A DNA stretch of 64,000 bases from UBA4781 sp963556045 (GCA_963556045.3 CAUVYA020000002.1:1054001-1118000); one strand, 5' to 3'; numbered from the stretch's first letter, positions 1 to 9,432 are shown. Made by a program: numbers and translations. The notes: generated by a model from the sequence alone, not told the origin.

Positions 1-162
1 CACAACATCATCGGTCTTTTGTTGATCAATATCGACCGCAACCACCCTGGCGTGTGCTTTCGCCAGGATCTCACAGAAATGCGAACCGATCAATCCAGCC
101 GCACCTGTCACCAGAACTACGCGATCCATTAAATCAAAGGTGTCTTCTACAACACTCGTCAT
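1..162 (-). CDS. NAD-dependent SDR/epimerase family protein, N-terminal fragment (runs off the left edge)
   Basis: Only the first 54 codons are present; the frame is open to the window edge. Residues 15-26 read RVVLVTGAAGLIGSH: a beta strand followed by the TGxxGxxG dinucleotide-binding loop of extended short-chain dehydrogenases, and a second strand ending in VDID follows, where NAD(P) ribose would be bound. The start ATG overlaps the stop of the oxidoreductase gene upstream in an ATGA arrangement, so the two are probably translationally coupled and in one leftward operon. The substrate is likely a sugar or nucleotide sugar, judging by the glycan genes around it. The missing catalytic half prevents a finer call. 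Confidence 0.8.
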   Translation of the reverse strand, partial: MTSVVEDTFDLMDRVVLVTGAAGLIGSHFCEILAKAHARVVAVDIDQQKTDDVV

Positions 163-1172
163 TGATCACTCCATGGACTTTCCGGAATAAGAACCTCTTG
201 CTGCTTCTTTTGTGAACTATCATAGATTGCTGCAATGATCTGCTGAACACGCATCCCATCATGCAATGAACAAAGAGGTTGTTCACCTTCCTTTAGTATC
301 GATAGGAAATGACGCATTTCTGCCAGGAAAAGATCATTACGATCAAACGAACTCTTCGCTCGAAAAGAGATCGAATTGGATGCATCAGCTCGGAGAAGGA
401 GCGCTTGGTTCTCTTTTTCATTCCACAGAATACTTCCTGTACTGCCAATGATCTCCAGTGAATGATGCTTCGGCTGCTGGTAATAATCCAGATGAATATG
501 TGAGATGGCGCCACTGGTATGTTTCATGGTGATTTCCGCCAGATCTTCAACCTCCAATTCCAGATCACTGATCTGCCCTACATACGCAGACACGCTCTGC
601 ACCTCTCCCACAAGCCAGCGAATATAATCAATCGGATGGCAGAGTGTCAACACTACCCCACCTCCCAGGTCTTTGCGTGCGCTGTACGAAGTACGATAAT
701 CTTCCCAGGGATGCCAGCCCGGCAGATATTCACCCCAATGAACATGGGTTGAAATGACCCGCCCGATTTCACCCTGCGTGAGCCATTCCTGGATCTGTAG
801 AAAGGCGGGATGAAAACGGAATTGGAAACCAACCAGTGCCCGTTTTTGCTTTCGCTCTAAGGAATCCTGCAGCGTATCCAATCCATCGCAATTGACACTG
901 AGAGGTTTTTCAAGCAGCAAAGTACAGCCTGCCTGTGCAGCCGGAATGGCTACCTGTAAATGCAGCGAGGTAGGATTCGAGATGATCACAGCATCCGGTT
1001 GCAACGTCAGTGCTTTTTCCAGATCCGTTTCAACCGGAAAATCCGCCAGATCGTTATCTGTTATGCTAGCCTGGTGAGTGCGGAATAAAACGATATCCTT
1101 CTCACCCAGCGCAACCAGGTTGCGAAGGTGTCTGCGCCCGATCGATCCCAAACCGGCAATAATAAATTTCAT
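159..1172 (-). CDS. Gfo/Idh/MocA family oxidoreductase
   Basis: A 337-residue NAD(P)-dependent sugar oxidoreductase. The N-terminal Rossmann domain has the GLGSIGRRH nucleotide loop at residues 7-15, and the family signature EKPLS lies at 88-92, where the lysine belongs to the active site. A C-terminal alpha/beta domain follows, with His179 and Asp182 in a CHPIDYIRWL segment that matches the usual catalytic histidine region. Such enzymes oxidise or reduce ring carbons of nucleotide sugars such as UDP-GlcNAc derivatives. It is downstream of three glycosyltransferase genes and overlaps the next SDR gene by 4 bp, so a role in making a modified sugar for the same glycan is likely. Length is normal for the family; the exact substrate cannot be read from sequence. 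Confidence 0.88.
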   Translation of the reverse strand: MKFIIAGLGSIGRRHLRNLVALGEKDIVLFRTHQASITDNDLADFPVETDLEKALTLQPDAVIISNPTSLHLQVAIPAAQAGCTLLLEKPLSVNCDGLDTLQDSLERKQKRALVGFQFRFHPAFLQIQEWLTQGEIGRVISTHVHWGEYLPGWHPWEDYRTSYSARKDLGGGVVLTLCHPIDYIRWLVGEVQSVSAYVGQISDLELEVEDLAEITMKHTSGAISHIHLDYYQQPKHHSLEIIGSTGSILWNEKENQALLLRADASNSISFRAKSSFDRNDLFLAEMRHFLSILKEGEQPLCSLHDGMRVQQIIAAIYDSSQKKQQEVLIPESPWSDQ

Positions 1173-1219
1173 CGTATTACACCAGTATATACAAATCGAA
1201 CAGATTTATATATGTTCAT

Positions 1220-2206
1220 TCAAGAATTGATGATCTTGAAAAGTCGATTGTAGAGGAAATAAGCCACTCGCTTAACCAGAGGAAGATTTGTAAATAACAC
1301 TTTCGGTTTGGCAGGCTGTGACTCTACCTCATCAGCATTAATTGAGATTCCAAACTGCTCAAGCTGCTGCGCCATTTCAAGGTCAATCACATTCCCCAGC
1401 AGCCGGATGGTAGCAGGATGGGTGCATAAACGTAAATAACCCATCAAGTCCATTTGTAGATCAAGCTCTCTCATCTTGCCCATTAACTGGGTTTGCCATA
1501 TTCCCGGCAAGGCTTGCAGAATAACTTCCTTGCGTGTGACGAATTGATAATGTCCGGCAGAAGCCAGTGCATCTACTCCTTTATATGTCAAGACGATATC
1601 TTCAAGACCTTCCGTTTCTTTTTCATACTGTTCCCAGGTGCGACCTGTATTGCTGATGTAATGCAGCTGTAGATCTTTTGAAACCAGATCTCCTTTTCGT
1701 GCTTGAACGCCATCCTGCTCTGCGAAACTCAGCACAGAACCGATCCCTTCTTTCATGTGAGGGCGGATATATAATCCGGTCACCATACCTACTTTTGGAT
1801 AGGTCTCCAGAATTTCCAGGTGCCTTTCCAGCCAACCCGGCATGAAGAACACATCATCGTCGCTGTAAGCAATGATCTCGCCCGGCGCTGCCCGAAAAGC
1901 GACCTGTAAAGCTCCCATTTTCCCGATATTGCGGCTGGAAAGAATAAGATAATCAATTTTTCCATGATCGCGCATCGCTTCCAGATATTCAACCACTTTT
2001 TGATTGCTGTTATTATCAAAGACGATCAAATCGTGGGGAATCGTGGTGTTTTGAATATAACTCTCCAGACTGGCGCGCATAACCTCAAAGCGTTTCTCGA
2101 AATAGCCCACATCATTGGGAATGTATGTGAGCATAACCAGAGACACCCTTGCCGGTTTGTAATCGGTGCTCTGCCCTCTGGAAGGATTCATCCCAATTCT
2201 TGGCAT
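1220..2206 (-). CDS. Family 2 glycosyltransferase (GT-A fold)
   Basis: A 328-residue GT2 enzyme. I chose the ATG at 2206 because GAGGAG lies about 8 bases upstream; a longer frame to 2293 would overlap the preceding gene heavily. Residues 20-130 hold the GT-A core: VSLVMLTYIP strand, IVFDNNS around 61-67 (nucleotide binding) and SDDDV at 115-119, the metal-binding DxD. The protein closely resembles the product at 3690-4634 (shared APGEIIAYSD, NIGK and RVGMVT-like blocks), so the two are paralogues. There is no membrane segment; it should act at the cytoplasmic face. It probably adds a sugar to the surface glycan; donor and acceptor are unknown. Confidence 0.88.
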   Translation of the reverse strand: MPRIGMNPSRGQSTDYKPARVSLVMLTYIPNDVGYFEKRFEVMRASLESYIQNTTIPHDLIVFDNNSNQKVVEYLEAMRDHGKIDYLILSSRNIGKMGALQVAFRAAPGEIIAYSDDDVFFMPGWLERHLEILETYPKVGMVTGLYIRPHMKEGIGSVLSFAEQDGVQARKGDLVSKDLQLHYISNTGRTWEQYEKETEGLEDIVLTYKGVDALASAGHYQFVTRKEVILQALPGIWQTQLMGKMRELDLQMDLMGYLRLCTHPATIRLLGNVIDLEMAQQLEQFGISINADEVESQPAKPKVLFTNLPLVKRVAYFLYNRLFKIINS

Positions 2207-2223
2207 ATCATTCTCTCCTCTTG

Positions 2224-3700
2224 TTATTGCCTTATTAATGACAGTAAAAATCCTGCTGTTCTGCGACCTGCGCTGGCATCCACATACGTGCATTCTTCTT
2301 CGATAAATTTGCGTTGTTTTTCCAGGTCAATTTCCGGGAACGTTAAATACATGTTTAGATGATCCTTTAATTCTGCGGTGCTCAGCGCAACCCGCCCAGC
2401 CCCTGAATCAATAAAACGTTTATGAGTAGGCCAATTTCCGATGGTCGAGAGAGGTAAATAGAATCTGTTTTCCACTCCCCATCCATCGGGCACATCCAGG
2501 CATATACTGACGATAGGCGTGGCATGGATGGAAGCTTCAACCACCATGGTGGAATAAACCGTGAGGAAGATATCCGAATACGCCATCATAGATGATTTTT
2601 CCGGCATATCTTCACCTGAATAATAACCGAGATCACCACCCAGCGGCACCGGTTCGACCAGATGCACATGAGGATTGCGCGCTGCCAATTTCGTGATGAA
2701 ATCTTTTTCCGCCCGAAAGAGTGGATCATCCAAAAAATGGTTGGGGTGCAGCCGGATCAATAACTGGCAGGGTTCAATTAACTGCTCCGATTCCATGAGA
2801 TCAATGATCGCTTCAATATTTTGATAGTTCGGAGAAAATGTAGTGAAACTGCAGGCGTATCCCAATAGTTTTCTCATGGGATCTAAATGATGGACCTTAA
2901 AATATTCATCCTTCCCCATCAACCATTTTTGCTGGAAATATCCGTCGTACGAGGGGATTCCACCGATATTCACTCTGCTGGGGTCCCAATCCGAACCTTT
3001 TACCAGTTCTTCTTTCTGGATCTCCGACCAGCAGGTGATCCAATCCACCTTCCCTCCGTTCAGGCTGTAGCTGGAGGGATTATCCCATCCAACGATAACC
3101 GAGACCGTGGGGATTTTTCGGGTTGCCGCTTCGCGTATTAGAAAACGATCCATACGCCATGCTGGAGTGCTGGCAACCACCAGATCAGGCTGGTATTTAT
3201 CAAACAGGTCGCAATAGATACCCGGTTCTTGCGGGATCAACTTTTTCTGCATTCCGACCAGGATCTTTCTCGCAATACGCGAGTTACGCAGGATATTCAC
3301 CACAAAACGCACAAAATCAACAAAAAAGATGCGTTTTCCGGTCGCTTCTCCTTCCACCTGACGCACATGTGAATCCAAAGCTTCAGTGTTGATCTTTTTT
3401 GAGGCGCCTACCCGGCGGAAAGAAATTTACCCACCACTGAAAGGATGGGCGATATGTTTTTAAGTAATCTTTCACCGCGTTCAAACGCAGCCCTTCGATG
3501 ATCAAACCCTGCTGTCCGAAACGGTCCTGAATCTTATCAACCAGCTCATCATCGGTAAGCAGGATCACTTCCACATCTTCATAAATGAGTGATGGCACTA
3601 CGTATGTTTGCAGAAAATAAACAATAGCCAATCCATGATCGGCACTTACGAAAATACGATATTTCTTTTTTTTGTTAAAGGTTGATGAATTATTTTTCAT
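2224..3700 (-). pseudogene. GT-B-like / CDP-glycerol-transferase-like glycan protein, split by a frameshift
   Basis: Two adjoining leftward frames read as one protein of about 490 residues. The first (3700 to 3383) gives a Rossmann-like start, RIFVSADHGLA, and runs to WWVNFF before hitting TGA. The second frame is open from just below 3428 and continues RRVGASKKINTEALDSHVRQ down to the stop at 2224. Removing one T from the TTT run at 3419-3421 joins them smoothly as VNFFRRVG. The C-terminal half has a YSTMVVEAS segment and PIVSI strand, typical of the donor-binding domain of GT-B and CDP-glycerol-transferase-like proteins. It sits between two paralogous GT2 genes. It could be a real mutation or an assembly error; specific activity is unknown. 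Confidence 0.75.
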
Positions 3701-4634
3701 AATAAAGAGAAAAGATCCAATCATGAATTCTGAGCAGTACTTTTTTGATCACGGCGCTATCACGCAGCCTATGTCTTTTATTTAACAAAATCTCATTCGA
3801 TATTTTATCGTCGATTGGAATGCGGTTGCTCATATTTTGAATGAGTGGTTTGTTGATCATCAGGCGCAGATAACCTCTTTCATTCAAACGTTCATCCAAC
3901 TGCCGTACCTGCCCCAGTGGTTTCTGCATGTCGAATGGAAGGCATTCCTGCAGAGTCTTCTTCCACCCTGTAAACTGGAAATGATTGGCACCTACAAAAG
4001 CTTCAACATTTTTATACGTCAAACGCGTATCCGTTTTGTTGTCATACTCCTGCTGCAATTTCTCGTCCGTATACCCCAGGGTTGAAGAGAATTCATAGTA
4101 ATCCTGATAACTGATAAAATCGCCCGTTTCTATTTTCACATGCGGAGTTTTTTCAGCCCATGCAATCGTACCCGTGCATAATTCAGGTATTGTTCGCAGC
4201 GGTCTGGCAGTGACCATACCCACCCGCGGATAGGTTTCTAAAACCCTGAGGCTTTCCTCTAACCATCCTTCGTAGAAATAAGCGTCATTGTCACTATACG
4301 CAATTATTTCTCCCGGGGCTGCATGAAAGATGAAATCCCAGGCGCCCCCTTTACCGATATTTTTTTCTGAAAACACCAGGTATTGAATTTTGCCGGAAGC
4401 CTGCAGTTCAAGCAGGTACTGCTTCACTTCCGCACAACTCCCATTATCAAAAACCATCAAATCGTACGGTTGTTTGGTATTTGCCAGGATACTGCACAGG
4501 CAGCGCTGAAGTACCGCAAAAGATTCTGAAAAATACCCTTCCTGGTAGGGGATGTAGTTCAGAACCGCCACTGTCACCCGCTGCGGCTGCGGAAGAGTTT
4601 TCATTTGTTTCGCAGGGTTTTGACCAACTCGCAT
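3690..4634 (-). CDS. Family 2 glycosyltransferase, paralogue of the GT2 at 1220-2206
   Basis: A 314-residue GT2 enzyme from the ATG at 4634, which has GGAG six bases upstream. A longer open frame to 4874 exists but would run across the divergent lipoprotein gene, so it is not used. The core has VTVAVLNYIP, LMVFDNGS and a SDND metal site in APGEIIAYSDNDAYF. The same blocks occur in the same order in the other GT2 two genes downstream. Its stop overlaps the start of the frameshifted GT-B gene by 11 bp, so the set is transcribed together. This is the first gene of the leftward unit ending at the window edge. It probably transfers a sugar to the surface glycan. Confidence 0.87.
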   Translation of the reverse strand: MRVGQNPAKQMKTLPQPQRVTVAVLNYIPYQEGYFSESFAVLQRCLCSILANTKQPYDLMVFDNGSCAEVKQYLLELQASGKIQYLVFSEKNIGKGGAWDFIFHAAPGEIIAYSDNDAYFYEGWLEESLRVLETYPRVGMVTARPLRTIPELCTGTIAWAEKTPHVKIETGDFISYQDYYEFSSTLGYTDEKLQQEYDNKTDTRLTYKNVEAFVGANHFQFTGWKKTLQECLPFDMQKPLGQVRQLDERLNERGYLRLMINKPLIQNMSNRIPIDDKISNEILLNKRHRLRDSAVIKKVLLRIHDWIFSLYYEK

Positions 4635-4672
4635 GATTACTCCAAAAGCGGGGTTAATGCTACCATAGAATG

Positions 4673-4713
4673 ATTGTACCTTTTCTGAAAGAAAGAATAA
4701 AATATCGTATAAT
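4673..4713. promoter_or_regulatory. Divergent promoter region; leaderless start for the lipoprotein gene
   Basis: On the + strand TATAAT lies at 4708-4713, placing the expected transcription start at about 4720, the first base of the ATG of the lipoprotein gene, and there is no Shine-Dalgarno sequence. No good -35 box is seen. On the - strand a TACAAT (4673-4678) could be the -10 for the leftward GT2 gene at 4634. Confidence 0.45.
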
Positions 4714-4719
4714 CGCAAA

Positions 4720-6597
4720 ATGAGAACAAACAAGCTTCTTTTGCACCTCCTCTTCCCGGTTTTTCTTACTCTCTCGATCAGCTCCTGTATCTCAAACCCA
4801 TCTGTTAACCAGACTGGCAGTTCCCAACCAGCCATCTCGGAAACCTCTACACCTGCCGATCGCAAATTGACCATCTGCCTGGGCTACCAGCCAGAATCGC
4901 TGTTCCTGTATAAAGCCAGCACACAGGTGGAATGGGATATCCTGCAGGCGATTTATGACATGCCGCTCTTTAATCCCGATGGAACATCTTTTTCAACCAT
5001 ATTGAAAGACATCCCTTCCATGGAAAACGGAGGTATCCAGCTCACGACCGTGACTCTGCAGGAGGGTGATATGCTGGTAGATACATCCGGCAGTACGGTA
5101 GCGCTTGAAAAGGGAGTACAGTATTTCCCCAGCGGCTGTCGTTCCCTCACGTGTGCAGTCACCTGGGATGGGGAAGAAACGGTTGAAGTGGAACGAGCTG
5201 TCATCACCTATCACCTGCTCGATGACCTGAAATGGTCTGATGGTACTCCCTTGACCTCACAAGATTCCGTTTTCTCGTTTGGCATCGCATCCGATCCACT
5301 CACCCCAACAGATAAAATCCTTACCCGTCAGATCGCGGATTATGTCAGTGCTGACCAGACTACCATCTCCGTATCTCTCTTGCCCGGATTGATCCCCGAA
5401 AATCCCATCTCATATTTCTTCACCCCGCTGCCTTTGCACGCATGGGGTAAATCCAGCATAGCAGAACTGCTTCAATCACCGCAGGTACATGAAACACCCT
5501 TAAGCTGGGGTGCATACCGCATCAACAAATGGGATGAAAATTCCATCTTCCTGGAAAAAAACCCGTACTATTACCGCTCCGCTGAAGGATTGCCCGTATT
5601 TGATGAATTGGAGTTTCGCTTCACTTCCATACAGGGAGACACCAATCTGGCAGCGCTGGATTTTGATTATGCCCCCTACGAGATCTTTGAATATAACTGG
5701 AGCGAGGATGGCAGCACACAGTATCCTGACCAGTGTGACGTGGTTGACACTAGCGTAGATTTCACAGATCAATATGACATGTTCGATTATCTTCTGGATT
5801 ACTACATGACGCCGGCTGTGGTGGTGAACAATCCCTCAAACGGAATTCTGGAAGGATTGTGGTTGAATCCTGAGAAAGACTGGCTCCGTGATCTGCAGCC
5901 CATCCTTTCACAATGCATCGACCGCAGCTATCTCAACAGCAAGCTCAATTATGGGATGGCTCTCCCAACCGAATCCATCTACTCCGTACAATATGATCCA
6001 TCCAGCAATCTCTATGCGCCGGATGATGCAGCCCAGGCACTGGAAGCGCTGGGCTGGCATGATGAAGACGGCGATCCGCAGACCGCACGGGTGGCGCAGG
6101 GAGTGAGATCAGTTGGAGACGGAACACTGCTCTCGCTGTCTTTCCCCATCCTGAATGACCCCTTTTATGAAAAAGAAGCGGAGTTGCTGCAGCTTTTACT
6201 GCAAGATTGCGGCATCCAGCTCGATATTCAATCCTCCTCCGCGGCTGTCTATTATCAAACGGAAAACACCTCAATCAATGATGATTTTGACATGAGGCTG
6301 GTCACCCAGCGCATCACACCCGATTTTCCATGCGCTTTTCAGACGAGCCGGGCAGGGGCTTTCACCTTCCCTGGAATTTCTGCTGACGAAAACATTGCCA
6401 GCATGTGCAAACAGACCGATGCCACCGTTGCCCCCGAAACCTCCATTTCGCTCATCCCGCTTTTTTATCACGTGGATATCAGTATTGCCCGTGCTGACAT
6501 GTGCAATTTCACCCCTTTAGGGCAGCCTGTCAGCGATCTATGGAATATAGAGGAATTCGATTATGGGGAAACCTGTAATACAGATATCGAAAACTAG
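4720..6597 (+). CDS. ABC-type oligopeptide-binding lipoprotein (family 5 solute-binding protein)
   Basis: A 625-residue extracytoplasmic substrate-binding protein. Residues 1-23 form a lipoprotein signal: basic MRTNK, hydrophobic core, then ISSC with Cys23 as the lipidated residue. The mature part carries the SBP_bac_5 pattern: an early ADRKLTICLGYQPESL strand, a VITYHLLDDLKWSDGTPLTSQD block (the family signature for substrate entry), and a late ALGW-type motif. This family binds peptides or other solutes and hands them to an ABC permease. No permease or ATPase for uptake lies nearby, so it is an orphan binding protein or has a remote partner. It lies alone, facing right, between two leftward glycan units and converging on the one from the right. 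Confidence 0.85.
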   Translation: MRTNKLLLHLLFPVFLTLSISSCISNPSVNQTGSSQPAISETSTPADRKLTICLGYQPESLFLYKASTQVEWDILQAIYDMPLFNPDGTSFSTILKDIPSMENGGIQLTTVTLQEGDMLVDTSGSTVALEKGVQYFPSGCRSLTCAVTWDGEETVEVERAVITYHLLDDLKWSDGTPLTSQDSVFSFGIASDPLTPTDKILTRQIADYVSADQTTISVSLLPGLIPENPISYFFTPLPLHAWGKSSIAELLQSPQVHETPLSWGAYRINKWDENSIFLEKNPYYYRSAEGLPVFDELEFRFTSIQGDTNLAALDFDYAPYEIFEYNWSEDGSTQYPDQCDVVDTSVDFTDQYDMFDYLLDYYMTPAVVVNNPSNGILEGLWLNPEKDWLRDLQPILSQCIDRSYLNSKLNYGMALPTESIYSVQYDPSSNLYAPDDAAQALEALGWHDEDGDPQTARVAQGVRSVGDGTLLSLSFPILNDPFYEKEAELLQLLLQDCGIQLDIQSSSAAVYYQTENTSINDDFDMRLVTQRITPDFPCAFQTSRAGAFTFPGISADENIASMCKQTDATVAPETSISLIPLFYHVDISIARADMCNFTPLGQPVSDLWNIEEFDYGETCNTDIEN

Positions 6598-6615
6598 GAA
6601 CTAAATTTCCTGAAA

Positions 6616-7554
6616 CTATTCTTTTTTATGTACAAGGATTTTCTTTAAGCAGGTTCTTAACTGGAGATAGGTCTTGCGGGGGTGGAAGACTGCGTAGTTA
6701 ACCTTTGCCAGAGGCTGGCTCTTGAGCAGCGTGGTGGGCATGATCTCAACTGCCCGCCAAAAACGCCGCCATGTCATGGGTCGGCGCCTGATCTGCCCAT
6801 CCTCTAATTTCCAGCGAGTATCTTCCAGCGTGAAAATGGTATGATCCCCCCCAGCCAGCCGCACATTCACCTTCGTTTCAGGCTGCCGATAATGAGGCTG
6901 CCCGCCCTGCAAGTGGCTGTAATCATGCTCCTGATGAGCGATCGTGATGGCGCTGCTGGCATCAACGACCTGCCAGCCTTCATAGCGAGCTTTGTAGATC
7001 ATCCAGTTATCCCATCCGGCACGACCGATCGCAAAATCGGGAATAGTTGGGAAGCAGTCTCGCGGGAACAGGAAGTAATCACTCCCCATGGGCGGATGCA
7101 GCCGACCTTTCTCCCGAATCAACGCTGCAACGCTGGGGAAAAAAGGATCATTTTTCGAAAGAGAAGTGGTCACATCCACATCCCAGCGCTGCCCGACCAG
7201 CAGGAATTTCTCAAATCGTTGGGAGGTGATCCTGACCGTGTCCAGTACATCTGGAAGGACCAGAATGTCTGTATTGATGATGCATAAATAGGGGCTGGTG
7301 CTGCTGGCGCGAGCCAGTTCCAGCATGGAACTGATGAGAGGAGTCCCTTTCTCATTGCAGCGCACCTGCGGAAAATGGCGAATGTCAAAATCCGCTGCCG
7401 CACGGTCAATCCCTTCATCAGCTCCCATCAGGAATATTTCCACTTCCTCTCCTAACTTCTTCCATGAGAGGATGGCGTTACGCTGGATGGTATTGATATG
7501 CGCGTTCGTGAAGGGTTTGGGAGCCGTGAAAAAAGTGATGATGGGGTCAGCCAT
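6616..7554 (-). CDS. Putative glycosyltransferase, GT-A-like
   Basis: A 312-residue protein from the ATG at 7554, chosen because AGGAT sits just upstream and the ATG overlaps the cytidylyltransferase stop by 8 bp; an extension to 7620 lies wholly inside that gene. It starts DPIITFFTAPKPF, followed by a NAILSWKKLG helix, IFLMGADEG and LCIINTDILV, where NTD may serve as the DxD-like metal site. The later GWDNWMIYKA block resembles an acceptor-site motif of GT-A enzymes. It is the last gene of the long leftward glycan operon, so a transferase acting on the sugar activated by the preceding gene is plausible. The family assignment is by overall pattern and not certain. Confidence 0.7.
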   Translation of the reverse strand: MADPIITFFTAPKPFTNAHINTIQRNAILSWKKLGEEVEIFLMGADEGIDRAAADFDIRHFPQVRCNEKGTPLISSMLELARASSTSPYLCIINTDILVLPDVLDTVRITSQRFEKFLLVGQRWDVDVTTSLSKNDPFFPSVAALIREKGRLHPPMGSDYFLFPRDCFPTIPDFAIGRAGWDNWMIYKARYEGWQVVDASSAITIAHQEHDYSHLQGGQPHYRQPETKVNVRLAGGDHTIFTLEDTRWKLEDGQIRRRPMTWRRFWRAVEIMPTTLLKSQPLAKVNYAVFHPRKTYLQLRTCLKKILVHKKE

Positions 7555-8335
7555 TATCCTGCCCGTCCTCTTTACTTCGCTCATCCACATCCTTGAAGGT
7601 CTTATGAGAAACGCCCGCATTGATCTTGCTTAATTGAGGGTTTTCCTCCACGATCTTGAGCACGTCCAGCCAGGTAAAGTTTTCTGGATCGGGTAAAAGA
7701 GTGAATAGCCTTTGGATGAATTCCAGATCCTCGAATGTATCCACCGTCCAGCGATACGAACCCAGGTCCGTTTCATGGTCAACCGTCAGGGTCTTGAAAC
7801 GCCCGGGGCTTTCATAGAGATAGGGTAATACGTGCTCCCTCTCATGTTTTTCTTTTGCTTCCTGCCAGGCGCGCTGCAGTGCCTGGAAAGAAACCACTTC
7901 CACATCCAGCCCGATCGGGTAGGTGCGCTGGTAGGGCGGCGGCAGGCGGTTCGCAGCAAAATCAACTTTCTCTTCCGCAAAGCGCTGCATCACCATATCG
8001 ATCAAACCCGCATCGATCAAGGGGCAATCGGCGGTGATGCGCACGACCACCTCCGCCTGTGCTTCCCGTGCTGCCTGGTAGTAGCGGTCCAGCACATCAT
8101 AGATATTCCCGCGAAAACAGGGGATGTTCATCTGGCGGCATACCTGTTCGATCATATCGTCAGAAGGGTCGCTGGTGGTCGCTACCATCACCTCAGATAC
8201 ACAGCTCGCTTTGCGAGTACGTTCCACCACCCATACCAGCATGGGCTTGCCATGAATATCTCGCAGCACCTTGCCGGGCAGCCGGCTGGAACCCATGCGT
8301 GCCTGAATGATGGCAACCACACGTATATTCTTCAT
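7547..8335 (-). CDS. spsF: SpsF-type cytidylyltransferase (CMP-sugar synthetase family)
   Basis: A 262-residue nucleotidyltransferase. The start has the family signature QARMGSSRLPGK at residues 11-22, the nucleotide-binding loop shared by CMP-KDO and CMP-neuraminate synthetases and by SpsF of Bacillus spore-coat polysaccharide synthesis. RITADCPLID near residue 100 supplies the acidic metal ligand. The ATG overlaps the glycosyltransferase stop in ATGA form, and a NeuB-family synthase lies two genes upstream, the same pairing as spsE-spsF. It probably activates the 2-keto-3-deoxy acid made by that synthase to a CMP-sugar in the cytoplasm. The exact sugar is not deducible. Confidence 0.85.
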   Translation of the reverse strand: MKNIRVVAIIQARMGSSRLPGKVLRDIHGKPMLVWVVERTRKASCVSEVMVATTSDPSDDMIEQVCRQMNIPCFRGNIYDVLDRYYQAAREAQAEVVVRITADCPLIDAGLIDMVMQRFAEEKVDFAANRLPPPYQRTYPIGLDVEVVSFQALQRAWQEAKEKHEREHVLPYLYESPGRFKTLTVDHETDLGSYRWTVDTFEDLEFIQRLFTLLPDPENFTWLDVLKIVEENPQLSKINAGVSHKTFKDVDERSKEDGQDNG

Positions 8336-9432
8336 TTGGAACGACCTTCCATTATTCCCTGATATGCGTCAAGCATGATGGTCACGTTTTTCTCCCAGTC
8401 TGCTCGTTCCTGTGCCGTTCGCCGGGCGTTTTCACCCATAACGGATAAAGTTGCTGGCTGGGATGCGATGCGCAGAAGAACTGCCGCCAGTTCCTGCGGA
8501 TTTCCATCTTCAAACGTCCACCCCTCTACCCCATCGCGCACCCATTCCAGGTTCGCAGGGATATTCGATACCACCGCCGGCGTTCCACATGCCAGAGCCT
8601 CCAGCAGCGCCACCGAGGAGCCATCCACATGCGACGCACTGAGGTACACATGCGCTTCCTGATAGATCGCAGCCAGGTCATCATTTTGGATCTGACCGCG
8701 AAATTCAACGTTGCTATCCAGTCCGTTTTCTGTGACAAACTGATGGATCCACTCAGCCTGCGAACCGCCGCTCAACATGATCAAATGCAGATCGGGATTT
8801 GTCTGCACTGCCAGCGCGAAGCCCTTGAGCGCCACATCCATCCCATAGCGAGGTTCCCACGATCTGGTGCTCAGGATCGTTAAACCCCGCTTCTCTTTTT
8901 TATGTACCGCTGCGGGTTTGAAGGTTTGCAGATCAACGCCCCATGGGAAAACGGTAACATGGGAGGGATCAAAACCACGGGCAGCAGCTTTCTTCGCAAC
9001 GGCATGGCAATCGCAGAATAACCAGTCTGACTGCGCCAGCACAAACTTTGTGGTTCGCTTCCAGAACAAATTGCGATCTGCGTCCTGCATCATATCAAAG
9101 CCCCATGACATACTCACCAGAGGATGAAAACCGATCAACGCCGGCAGGATGCTGACAGGCTGGATGGGACCGGCATGGATCAGATCCGGCTGGATCGTTT
9201 CGATTGCTGAACGGAATTTCTTCTGCAAACCGGCATACTGCCACCAGCGTACCACACCAACCTCATCCCGCCACTGTACCTGCGTGATACTGACTGGCAG
9301 CGGTCGTGATTCCAGCTGACGGTGGCTGTCTTCCAAACGCAGCCAGTAGACCTGATGCTCACTGCGAGATAAAGCCGTGAGAAAACGATGGTCGTGCGGG
9401 CAGTAATCTTGAGAGCAATATACAATACGCAA
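8332..9432 (-). CDS. Family 4 glycosyltransferase (GT-B fold)
   Basis: A 366-residue GT4 enzyme. Translation most likely begins at a TTG codon at 9432, since GGAAG lies six bases upstream and no ATG is available in that position. The C-terminal nucleotide-sugar domain has the GT4 pattern: TILSTRSWEPRYG, a LSGGSQ loop, the VEFRGQI strand and SVALLEALACGTPAVVSN at 273-290 with Glu278 as the conserved E of the EX7E motif. The N-terminal acceptor domain has a CSQDYCPHDHRF start. It is cotranscribed with the NeuB and SpsF genes and probably transfers one of the sugars they or fcl produce onto the growing glycan. Confidence 0.87.
   Translation of the reverse strand: MRIVYCSQDYCPHDHRFLTALSRSEHQVYWLRLEDSHRQLESRPLPVSITQVQWRDEVGVVRWWQYAGLQKKFRSAIETIQPDLIHAGPIQPVSILPALIGFHPLVSMSWGFDMMQDADRNLFWKRTTKFVLAQSDWLFCDCHAVAKKAAARGFDPSHVTVFPWGVDLQTFKPAAVHKKEKRGLTILSTRSWEPRYGMDVALKGFALAVQTNPDLHLIMLSGGSQAEWIHQFVTENGLDSNVEFRGQIQNDDLAAIYQEAHVYLSASHVDGSSVALLEALACGTPAVVSNIPANLEWVRDGVEGWTFEDGNPQELAAVLLRIASQPATLSVMGENARRTAQERADWEKNVTIMLDAYQGIMEGRSK

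Noticed and set aside
4635..4874. N-terminal extension of the GT2 gene
   Set aside because: It would run through the divergent promoter and the start of the lipoprotein gene; the ATG at 4634 has a good GGAG.
7832..8362. Long + strand open frame opposite spsF
   Set aside because: It is the antisense of a well-recognised gene, rich in His, Arg and Cys, with no domain pattern.
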